From positions 41,157,931-41,221,930 of the forward strand of contig NC_132909.1 in NCBI RefSeq assembly GCF_047675955.1: a stretch of DNA of 64,000 nt, read 5' to 3'. Of the stretch, positions 33,001 to 45,000 are shown one piece after another. The stretch comes from Chlorocebus sabaeus. Taxonomy: Eukaryota > Chordata > Mammalia > Primates > Cercopithecidae. How positions within the stretch are numbered: position 1 is the first letter of the stretch; every line of letters starts with the position of its first letter. A program made the translations under genes and the position numbers. The notes beneath the pieces were generated by a model. It did no database searches and had not been told where the DNA came from. It saw nothing but the letters and a program-made list of their open reading frames with translations.

Positions 33001-36000
33001 ACTGCACAGCAGAATTTATATAGGGATGTGATGTTAGAGAACTACAGAAACCTGGTCTTCCTGGGTGAGAATAACTTCAATACACAATTCCTAAGATACT
33101 CTTAAGTGTTTCTTTTTTTTTTCTTTTTTTTTTTTTTTTTTGGTAAAATGTTTTTTGGTAACTGATGCTTTACATAAATGAGTTTCACATCACTGTTTTT
33201 GAAGAAAATCTTGGGAATTTGTCAGTGTAGAGAAGGATTTCTTCAAGATAAACTTCTTGAAGTTTACCTTGATCTGAACTTTCCACATTCCTGAGCAGAC
33301 CTGTATTTTCTACTCTATATTAGTGATAATTTCAAAATTTAGTGACATAAAATATTGTTGCCCACACCTTAAAATATAATTGTCACCACCAGCTTTTGAT
33401 TCAGTGGTACTAGGTAGTGAAATTATTATTATTATTATTGTTGTTATTTTGAGAAGGAGTGTTGCTGTTGCCCAGGCTGGAGTATAATGGTATGATTTTG
33501 GCTCACTGCAACCTCTGCCTTACCAGTTCAAGAGATTCTCCAGCTTCAGCCTCCTAAATAGCTGGGACTACAGGCATGTGCCACCAAGCCCAGCTAATTT
33601 TTGTATTTTTAGTAGAGACGGAGTTTCACCATTTTGGGCAGGCTGGTCTTGAACTTCTGACCTCAAGTGATCCACTCTCCTCGGCCTCCCAAAGTGCTGG
33701 GATTACAGGCATAAGCCACTGTGCCTGGCCCATTTTCTAAATATTTAGAAATTATTCTTATAAATTAGAATTTTGGGGTTAATGTGCTAGAATAGGCTAT
33801 TACGTTCTCTTTACTGGGGACATTATTTGAAGAATATGAGCAACATTCATGTTATTTATTTTTAATAAAACAGGTATTGCTGTCTCTAAGCCAGATTTAA
33901 TCACCTGTCTGGAGCAAGGAAAAGAGCCCTGGAATATGAAGAGACATGAGATGGTGGCCAAACCCCCAGGTAGGTGAGAATGAACACAATGGACAACACA
34001 GATCAGAGGTCCAAAGATTAAGGAGAAAGCAGTCCTTGCAATAGAATTTGGGAAGCTGTGTTACAAAAAAAATAGTTTCAGGAAAGCCTGAGATTTAAAA
34101 AAATTTTACTCTCACATAAGGGCGTCTTCTGTCTTATGCTTTTTAATTCTCTAAGGATTCTACTTTCCCTTTTGTGATCTTCCTTGAAGTTTACAGTGAC
34201 AGCCAAAGTCATCTTCGTGGCGTATAAAAGACTGCACAATCTACTTTTTAATATTTTCAGGTGAACCATAAATATCTGCATAATTTTATGAAACTGTATG
34301 TTAGGACGGGCAAATGTCTCACGCCTGTAAACCCAGCACTTTGGGAGACCAAGGTAAGTGGATCACCTGAGGTCAGGAGTTCAAGAACAGCCTGGCCAAC
34401 ATGGTGAAACCCCTTCTCTACTAAAAGTACAAAAATTTGCTGGGTGTGGTGGCACATACCTGTAATCCCAGCTACTCGGAAGGCTGAGGCAGGAGAATCA
34501 CCTGAACCAAAGAAGCAGAGGTTGCAGTGAGCCAGTATCGTGCTATCACACTCCACCTTGGGTGAGAAGAGCGAAACTCCATCTCAAAAGTAAAAAACAA
34601 ACAAACAAAAACTATGTTAAACAATGTTTTAAGTTCTCTTGTTTTTTCATGTTGGAAATATGGAGAGTAGTGATTTCTGTTCCATTTGTTTTTTGCTTTT
34701 CTGCATAATCCATCCTGTTTGTATTAGTATAATCTTGAAATTTAGTTTGGAATTATTAAGTATGACATCCTCCTGGTTTGTTCTTTTTTGTCAAGATTAC
34801 TTTGGCTATTTAAAGTTTATTGAAATTTCATGTAAATTTTAGGATTGTATTTTACATTACTATGTAAAAGATACTACAGGACTTTTTTTTTTTTTGAGAT
34901 GGAGTTTCGCTATTGTTGCCCAGGCTGAAGTACATTGGCCTGATCTCAGCTCACTGCAACCTCTGCCTCTGGGGTTCAAGCAATCCTCCTGCCTCAGCCT
35001 CCCGAGTAACTGGGATTACAGGCACGTGCCATCATGCCCAGCAAATTTTTATATTTTTAGTAGAGAAGGGGTTTTACCATGTTGGCGAGGCTAGTCTCGA
35101 ACTCCTGACATCAGGTGATCTGCCCCCCTCAGCCTCCTGAAGTGCTGGGATTACAGGTGTGAGCCACTGAGCCCGGGGTTTTGTTTTCTTTGTTTTTTTT
35201 GAGATGTAATTTTGCTCTTGTCACCCAGACTGGAATGCAATGGCGTGATCTTGGCTCACTGCAACCTCCACCTCCTGAGTTCAAGTGATTCTCCTGTCTC
35301 AGCCTCCTCAGTAGCTGGGATTATAGGCATGTGCCACCACACCCAGCTAATTTTTGTATTTCTATAGATCAGGTTTCTCCATGTTGGTCAGGCTGGTCTG
35401 GAACTCTTGATCTCAGGTGATCCACCCACCTAGGCCTCCCAAAGTGCTGGGATTACAGGCGTGAGCCACCATGTCTTGCCAATCACATGTGTTTTGCAAA
35501 TATTTTACCAATTTCTTTTGAAGAGAGAAGTTGTCACTCTTTTGAATTTTTTTTTTTTTTGATGTGAAGAAATTTTGAAGTGTTGTGTAAATTTTTCTTT
35601 TTTTTTTTTCTGTTGCTCATGCATTTAATGTCATATCTAAGAAAATGGTGCCAAGACTAATTTTATGTCCTTCCCCTATGTTTTTTCTAAGAGATTTGTT
35701 TTTTTTTATGTCTAGTATTTTATTAAAAAAAATATATATTTTATGTCTAGTATTTTATTGAAAAATATATATTTTTTACAAGACGTCTTATTCTGTTACC
35801 TAGGTTGGAGTGCAGTGGCATCATCTTGATGCACTCCAAACTCTGCCTTCCGGGTTCAAGTGATTCTCCTGCCTCAGCCTCCTGAGTAACTGGGATTACA
35901 GGTGCCTACGACCTTGCCCAGCTAATTTTTGTATTTTTAGTAGATACGGGCTTTCAACACATTGGCCAGGCTGGTCTCGAACTCCTGATCTCAGGTGGTC

Positions 36001-39000
36001 TTCCCACCTTGGCCTCCCAAAGTGTTGGGATTACAGGCGTGAACCATCGCTCCCGGTCCTAAAATACTTTTTGTATATAGTTCAAAGAAGGGATCCAGCT
36101 TTATCAGTAGATATCCAGTTTTAAGAATTATTATTTGAAGAGATTATTTTTTCTCTATTGTGTGCTCATGGCAACTTTGTGAAAAATCATTTGGTCATAT
36201 ACAGAAGGGTTTATTTCTGAGCTCTTTATTCTTTTTTTTTTTCTGTTGAACTATCTTTTTGTTAGTATCACATTGTTTTTGTGATTGTAGCTTTTAATAT
36301 GTTTTGAAATCGGGAAGTATAATACCTGTTTTTCAGGGGATGTTTGGCTAGTTATAGTTCATAATCAAATTAAAAAATTTTAAACAACATTTTTGTTTAA
36401 AAAAAAAAACAACTATGCTATTAGGATTTTTATAAAGATATTAAATTTGTTCACCCCTGTAGGTTGTATTGACATCTTAACAAAATTAAAATTTTTGACC
36501 CTTGAGCAAGAATATGTTGAAGAGTGTGTTTTATTTTTATTTTATTTTTCTAACTTTTTTTTTGGAGACAGGGTCTTGCTATGTTGTGCAGGCTAGCTTC
36601 AACCTCCTGGACTCAAGCAATTCTCCTACCTTGGCCTCCAAAATTGTTAATATTATAGGCGTGAGCCACCACGCCTGGCCTGTGTGTTTTATTTTATATA
36701 TTTTTGGATTTGCCTGTTTTACTTTCACTTTTAATTCCTAGTTTCATTCTGTTTTGGTCAGAAAACACACAGTGTATAATTTTGGTCTTCTTAAGTTTAT
36801 TTGTTGTTGTTGTTTTGAGACAGAACCTCTCTCTGTCACCAAGGCTAAAGTGCAGGGACATGATTCTGACTCACTGCAACCTCAGCCTCCTGAGCTCAAC
36901 TGATCCTTTCATCTCAGCCTCCTGAATAGCTGGGACTACAGACATGCCTGGCAAATTTTTTAAATTATTTGTAGAGATGGGGTCTCACTGTGTTACCCAA
37001 GCTGGTCTCAACCTTTTGGTCCCAACTGATCCTCCCACCTTGGTCTCCCAAGTTGTTGGGATTGTAGGTGTGAGCCACTGCACCTAGCTGGTATTTTTAA
37101 ATGTGGTAGCACTTGTTATGTGTCCTAAAAGAAGACATCAGGTGCAGATAAAAATATTGTGGTTTTTTTTTTTTTTTTTTTTTTTGGAAACAGCCTCACT
37201 CTGTCACCCAGGCTGCAGAGCAATGGTGCAATCTTGGCTCATTGCAACCTCCATCTCCCAGGTTCAAGTGATTCTCATGCCTTAGTCTCTTAGACTCTTT
37301 ATAGGTTCTTTTAAACAGTCTGGCAATCCTTTTGTTTTATTATGTTTTACTGTGACAGGAATTCTCTGTTCCTCAAATGAATTTATTTTAATGGTCAGAA
37401 CCTGAAAAGAGTAACTACTGAAAACATTATGCACCTGATAAGAATCATTACTAGAGATTGGTACACTCCCCATCCAATTTTGATTAGAGAATGCCAAACA
37501 ACCAGGTGCAGTTCCTCCTATGCACAGTGGTGAAAATTTATATCTAATGGACACGTTAAAAGGTGTTCCTTCATCTGGTTGAGCTGGAAATCTGTCATCA
37601 TTAGGGACCGGCATGAATGCACTGCCATTAGTATAAATCTTCACTGAGGAATCCATCCATGAAACAGATCAAATAAGAGGGGGAAATGGTATATATGCCC
37701 AGTAGGTGTAATTTTGAGTGGCTGCAGCCTCGGATATGCTTACCACTGCAGTAACTACCAGAATGGCAGCCAAGATAATATTACTCATAGTTTTTGGAAT
37801 CCCTTTGTCCTTCAGGTGTCTCTCAACCACTTTGGACATTACTTTTATCTGACCCCACGTCAGTGGGGTGGAATTTTTAGTATTGGGGAGTTATAGGCGA
37901 GGCTGTGATGTGAAGTTGGGATTATAAATTTTATTAGTCAGGTGACGAGCCTTGCGCTTCGATTTCTGATGGCTTTTCACCTTTTGTTTCTGATGGTTCT
38001 TCAGGGCTGGAGCCATGGTACAATTTCAGTGGATGGGAGGGAACCCAAACAGGTTGTTGTTCCTTTCCTGGGGAGACACAAGCGAAACCCCTACCCCATG
38101 TTATTACAGTGCCTAATTCCCATTTATTAGTTTTTGTGTCCTTCCATCATACTCACTTGCCTTTTTGTGGGTCAAATTTATTACTACTAAAGTGTTGTTC
38201 TGCTGCTGTAAAAGGTTGGTTCTTAGCCAAGTTTAAAAAATTTAATGTGAATAGAGCTAAATTTATCTGAGCATGGGGAGTACTGGCATCCCCTTTCTTT
38301 TTATTATCTTGTTTGCGAAGCTGGTCTTTGAGAGATTTATTAGCTCATTCCACTAGTGCCTGTCCTTGAGAATTATAGGGAATTCCAGTAATGTGAGTAA
38401 TGCCGCATGCTTGAGTGAAGTTTTTAAAGGCAATGCTGGTACAGCCAGGACCATTATCAGTTTTAAGCTTAGTGGGGCAGCCCATAACTGAGAAACAGGA
38501 AAGAATGTGTCATTTAACATGAGCAGTACTTTCTCCTGTTTGGCACGTGGCCCAGATGAAATGGGAAAAGGTGTCAACTGTTACATGTATGAAAGAAAGT
38601 CTCCCAAAAGCTGGCAAGTGGGTTACGTCCATGTGCCATAGTGCGTTGGGGGAAAGGCCTCGAGGAGTAACTCCCGAAGGAAGTGGCTGTAAAATTAACA
38701 CTTGGCAAGAGGAATAGTGCCATACTATGGTTTTTGCCTGTTCACGTGAGGGGGAACTTGCTTCTGAGTCCTGCAGCATTGGCATGAGTTAGGCCTTGAA
38801 AATTTTGCATGTCCGTGAAAATGGATGTGACTAAAGCATCAGCTCTGGCATTTACAGCTGAAAGAGGTCCTGGAAGAGATGTATAGGCTCGAATATGAGT
38901 AATGTTAAAGGGGGCAGAGCACGTTCTGATTATTGTCTGAAATCTTTAAAAAAGTGAAAGTAAACTTTCATCAGGCAAAAACTTAACGCCATTTCTATGT

Positions 39001-42000
39001 TGCGTGCAACATGCATGATGTATGCAGAATCGGAAACAATGTTGACAGGCCCAGGAAAATCCTCAAGGACAGCCATAACAATGATAAGTTTAGCTTGCTG
39101 TACAGAAATAGGTCCTGTGTTAAGAACGTGTTCCGTGTTCCTGTGGCCCTGTGTACGCAGCACAGCCATTAGAGAAAGCGTCAGTAAAAACAGTAACGAC
39201 TCCAGTTAATATGTTAGGTAAAATCCAGGAAGTGAGTTTCAGGAACTGGAACAATTTTACATTACTGTAATGATTATCAGTTATATCAGGGAAACTGGCC
39301 AAATTTACTTGCCAAGTAACACAATTTGTAAAAGCTTGTTGGACTTGTTGACGGTTTAAGGGAACAATAATTTTTTGAGATTCCTGTCCCAAAAGTCATA
39401 ACAGACAGGAGCAGGCTTGTCCAATAAGGGTAGAAATTTGGTCAAGGTAAATAGTAAGTGTCCTTAGAGAGCTATGGGGAAGAAAACACCATTCAATTAA
39501 ATCGTGTTCCTGAATGATAAATCCTGTTGGAGAGTGTTCAGTGGGAAAAATTAAAGTAGTAAAAGGTAATTTCGGATTGAATCTGGTGACCTGAGATGTT
39601 GAACTGTTTGTTCAATGAACCGTAATTCAGACTCAGCCTCAGGTATGAGAAACCTTTTACCGTGTAAATCTGGATATCCACGTAATGTGGCAAAAAGGTT
39701 AAACATAGCATATGTAGGGATGTCCAAAGAAGAGCAAATCCAATTAATATCCCCAAGTAATTTTTGAAAGTCATTTAAGGTTTTTAAGGAGTCTCTCTGA
39801 AGCTAAACTTTTTGTGGTTTAATCACCTTGTCTTCCAACTGCATGCCCAAATATTGAAAAGGAGAAGAAGTTTGAATTTTTTTCTGGTGCGATAGTCAAA
39901 TCTGCTTCTGAAATGACCTGCTGAATGACAGAAAAGCAGGAAATCAAAACAACACACAGAGGCCGTGCAGAGGATATCGTCTATATAGTGAATGATGTAA
40001 CATTGGGGAAACTGATCCCTGACAGGTTGAAGCACGTGCCCCACAAAATACTGACAAATAGTGGGACCATTAAGCATGCCCTGTCATAGGACTTTCCAAT
40101 GGTAGCGTGCAGCTGGAGCAACATTGTTGAGGGAAGGGACAATAAAAGCAAATTTTTCAAAGTCCTGAGAGGCCAGTGGAATGTTAAAAAAGCAATCTTT
40201 AAGATCTATGATAGGCCGGGCGCGGTGGCTCAAGCCTGTAATCCCAGCACTTTGGGAGGCCGAGGCGGGCGGATCACGAGGTCAGGAGATCGAGACCATC
40301 CTGGCTAACAGGGTGAAACCCCGTCTCTACTAAAAAATACAAAAAACTAGCCGGGCGAGGTGGCGGGCGCCTGTAGTCCCAGCTACTCGGGAGGCTGAGG
40401 CAGGAGAATGACCGGAACCCGGGAGGCGGAGCTTGCAGTGAGCTGAGATCCGGCCACTGCACTCCAGCCTGGGCGACAGAGCGAGACTCCGTCTCAAAAA
40501 AAAAAAAAAAAAAAAAAAAACAGATCTATGATAATTAGAGGCCAGTACTCAGGGAGCATAGAGGGGGAGGTTAAGCCAGGTTGTAAAGTCCCCATAGGTT
40601 GAAGTACAGCATTAACTGCCCTGAGATCAGTGAGCATTCTCCATTTAACAGACTTCTTTTGGATAACAAAGATAGGTGAATTCCATGGAGAGAAAGATTC
40701 CTCAGTGTGACCCAATTCTAACTGTTCTGTGACTGAATTATGAAGAACCTCTAGCCTACTTTTTGGGAGCAGCCACTGATCTACCCAAACCGGTTTCTGA
40801 GTTTTCCAAGTTAAAGGGATGGGATCTGGAGACTTGACAGTAACCACTTCTAAAAAGAATAACCAAGCCCTTTGAGTCGAATTTATAGGAAGGTTGAATA
40901 GCCTCAGTAATACCTTGAGCCAATTTTCCCAGACAAGTGCCTTGAACAAATCCCATTTTTGTCATAATGTTTTACTTTGCTCACTGTAGGTAGCGTGCAT
41001 AAATGAAATTTGTGCACCCCATTGTAAAAGATCTCTTCTCCAGAGATTAACTGGAATAGATGTAATTAGAGGGCAAATGGTACCAGTCTGTCCCTCCGGG
41101 CCAGCAAAATGTAAAATAGTGGAACTTTCATAAACCTCAGTGGCCTGACCAACTCCCACCAATCCGGTGGATGCACATTCTTCAGTGACAAGGCCATTGA
41201 TGTAAAGCAATAATAGAGACATCAGCACCTGTGTCAATCATGCCCACGAATCTCTTTCCCTGTATATGTATAGAACAAACAGGTCAGGTGTCAGAAATTT
41301 TGTTAGCGCAGTATGCCACTTTACCCTAATGATCCATACTCCCCAAACCTCAGTTCTTTTATGAGAACTGGATCCGAGTGGAATGTATGGCAGAAGAAGA
41401 AGTTGAGCAATTTGATCTCCTGCCAAACCTTGCCAAGGAACTGCAGAACTAATGATAGTGTATTTACCCAGAGTAATCAGCGTCAATTACACCAGTATGT
41501 ACCTGAACACCTTTTAAATTTAAGCTTGAGTGACCAAGCAATAAACCAATAGAGCCAGGTGGCAAGGGCCCAAAAACACCCGGGGAACAGCGATTGGTGA
41601 CTCTTCAGGCAAAAGGAAAATGTCCCTAATATAGCAGAGATCTACTGCAGCAGATCCTATAGTGGCGGGGGACAAGCATTGAACCGAGATCCTTGTTGGG
41701 GTTGTGACATCTGTGCTTGTGGGACAAATGGTTGTAGTGGAAACTGTGGTTGGATTGATTGGTTGGGCTGGGAATGCACCCATCTGGCTGGAAGGCCAAG
41801 GCTGGGAGTTGGGGAATGCCCCATTGTTTGGAAAGGCCTGGGGCTGACCCCTCTTCCCGTTTCCCTGGTTTTGAAGTGGCTGTAAAGGGTTGCCATCAAT
41901 GTCGAATTTCGAGTGGCAGTGAGCTGCCCAGTGATTGCCTTTATGGCATCTTGGGCATGGTGTGAATGGTGGGACTTGCTGTTGTATGGCCTTTTGGGGT

Positions 42001-45000
42001 TGGTGTTGTACAGGGTGGTGGTCTGAATGCCGAGGACATTTTTTTCTGGTATGTCCAGATTGGCCACAGTGAAAACAATTACCAGGAAATTGTCCAGGCA
42101 TTCTAATGCTGGCCATAGCCTGAACCATGGCCATAGCAGTATGTAAAGTTCCGCCAACACACTCACATGCTTTAATATTAGATGTGATTAAATCACTTCC
42201 TGGTGGGATTTTACCTTTTACAGAACGAACAGCAGCCTGACAGTCTGGATTTGCTTGTTAATAAGCCATGAGTTCCACAACCAAACATTGGCCATTTCCA
42301 TCAGGAATAGCCTTTTCTACTGCATCCTGAAGACAGGCAATGAAGTTAGGGTATGGTTCATTTTGCATTTATCTAACGATTGTAAAGGATGGACATCTAG
42401 TGCCATCATCCTGAATCTTATCCCAAGTATCCAGGCAGCATTTTCAGAGTTGCTCAATGACTTCACCATTCAATATAGTTTGGTTTCTAATTGCAGCCCA
42501 CTACCCCATTCCCAGTAACTGGTCAGCTGTGCATTGACGGGAGGATTAGAGCCCTGATTAAGGCGGACTCGATCCTGGACAGCATCAACCCACTATGTCC
42601 TAAATTGTAAATATTGAGATTTAGATAAGACAGATTTTGCTAGAATTTCCCAGTCATAAGGCACCAAACGTTTATCTTCCTCTAAGGATTTTAAGGTGGA
42701 ACAGACGAACGGGGAATTAGTACCATATTGTTTAACCGATTCTGAAATCTTTAAGGAATTTGAAAGAAAAACTTTCCCAAGTAGCAGGTCATAAGTGGAC
42801 CCCACCAGGGTGTAAAGGATCAGGTTGCACCACAGCCCGAACAGCAGGTATGGCAGGAACTGGCTGTGCTGCAACAGCGGGCCCTTGTTGCACCAGCTGA
42901 GGAGCCTGATCATTGAGCTGCGGGTGTGGAGGAGCAGCGGGGATCAGCCGCCTGCTGACCTTGGTCAGTGGGCTGTGACTGATCCTGCGCAGCTGGAGCA
43001 GGGGCGGCTGGAACAGGAGTGGCTGGAACGGGGCAGCAGGTATAGGAGATTGTAGAATAACAGGAAACTGCCATGCCTTGGGATCCCCATCTTCCCTTGC
43101 CTGAGAAATGACCCTCATAAGAGGGGTGTCATTCTCAGGAATGTATGTAACCTGTTGCGTACGGGTAGCAACAGCAGTTGTGACTGGACCAGAAGCAGAA
43201 AAGAAATTGGAGTTTTGAATAGAGAAGAAGTTGAGAGGCTTTAAGCCAAGCTGATGCACGGTCGCCTGCTTTACAGGTCTTTCAGGGGCCTGAACTTCAG
43301 GCTGTTGCGTGGACTGCAGGACCTGAATTCCAGACTGGTGCACGGACTGCAGGTCAGGCTTCTGTGGAGCCTGATGCATAGGAGGAAAGGCAGATATAGT
43401 GTTGAGGGCCTCATTACCAGGCCGAACAGGGATAGAGTTGAGAGCCTTATAACCAGGCAAAACAGATGGATGGTTGAGAGCCCTACAGCAGGACTGAGAC
43501 AGTACAGGAGGTTCCAGCTGCAATGGCTGCTGACAGTACATTTCAGAGGGATTTTTTGGATCTAAGGTAAGGAGATCTTTCATAAGGTCCTCATAAAGCA
43601 ATATTGGGGGCGTGGTAGGCAGAGTAGGCTGTAGTGTATTTGGTGGTGCCAAAGGAATATCAGAGTGGAGGTCCATTTCTAAAATGACAGCCTCAAGTTG
43701 TGCGGTGTCCTCTGGAAAGAGAGTACTGAGGATTTCCTCAACCTCTTTGGAGGTGAGGAAAGGTAGAGTACCCTCCATTCCTTCCTCCTGTGGCTGCAAT
43801 GATTCTAAGATGGAGTGAACCGAGGACCAAACTGTCCAAATGGCCGGCAGGATAACATGTCCCCTTCTATGAGCGATTTTAAACTGTCAGCCCACCTCTT
43901 CCCAATCTTTAAGTTCTAGAGTTCCCTCAGTTGGAAACCAAGGGCAAATGAGATCGACGACCTCAAGGAGTTCAATTAGCTTGTCAGAGGAAACTGAAAT
44001 TCCTCCTTCTTTAAGGAGCGTTTTTATGAAGTTTAAATAGGCCGAGTACTTAGTACTGGCTTGTCCCATGGTGTCCCCGAAATACTCTGAGTGCCCAAGC
44101 TTACCACCAAGCTTAATGACTGCAATCCTCAGCAATCTGTCATTGAAAGTCCTCCGCTGGGTCCCACACTTAAAGCGCAACTTCACACAGTGAATCCACG
44201 TTGGAGCACCAGATGTAGGGTCCAGCCCTACAGGGCTTTGCGAGTGTTCTCCCCGTGTGCAGAGATGATAGATTGTAAGAAATAAAGACACAAGGCAAAG
44301 AGATAAAGAGAAAACAGCTGGGCCTGGGGGACCACTACCACCAAGACACGGAGATCGGCAGTGGCCCCAAATGGCTGGGCACACTGATATTTGTTGCATA
44401 CAAGACAAGGGGGCAGGGTAAGGAGGGTGAGCCGTCCAGGTGATTGATAAGGTCAAGCAAGTCACATGATCATGGGACAGGGGGCCCTTCCCTTTTAGGT
44501 CACCAAAGTAGAGAGGGAAGGCAGCATACGTCAGTGTTTTCTTTTATGCAGTTATAAGAAAGATCAAAGACTTTAAGACTTTCACTATTTCTTCTACTGC
44601 TGTCTACTAAGAACTTCAGAGAGGAACCAGGAGTATGGGAGGAGCATGGAAGTGGACAAGGAGCATGACCATTGAAGCACAGCACCATAGAGAGGGGTTT
44701 ATGCCTCCGGATGACTACGGGCAGACCTGGATAATATCCAGCCTCCCACAAGAAGCTGGTGGAGCAGAGTGTTCCCTGACTCCTCCAAGGAAAGGAGATT
44801 CCCTTTCACCGTCTGCTAAGTAGGGGTTCCCAGGCACTGGCATTACCGCTTGACGAAGGGGCCCTCAAGCAGCCCTTATGCGGGCATGTTCACCTCTTGC
44901 CTTCTAGGTCACTTCTCTCAATGTCCCTTAAGCACCTGACCCTATACCCGCAGGTTATTCCTTAGTTATATTAGTAATACGACAAAGAGTAGTATTAAAA

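Noticed and set aside
42789..43799. 336-codon reverse frame considered as a possible domesticated gag gene
   Set aside because: It is open, but it corresponds to the middle of a gag whose start and nucleocapsid lie in other frames. With no separate promoter or conserved start it is best read as a surviving stretch of a dead provirus.
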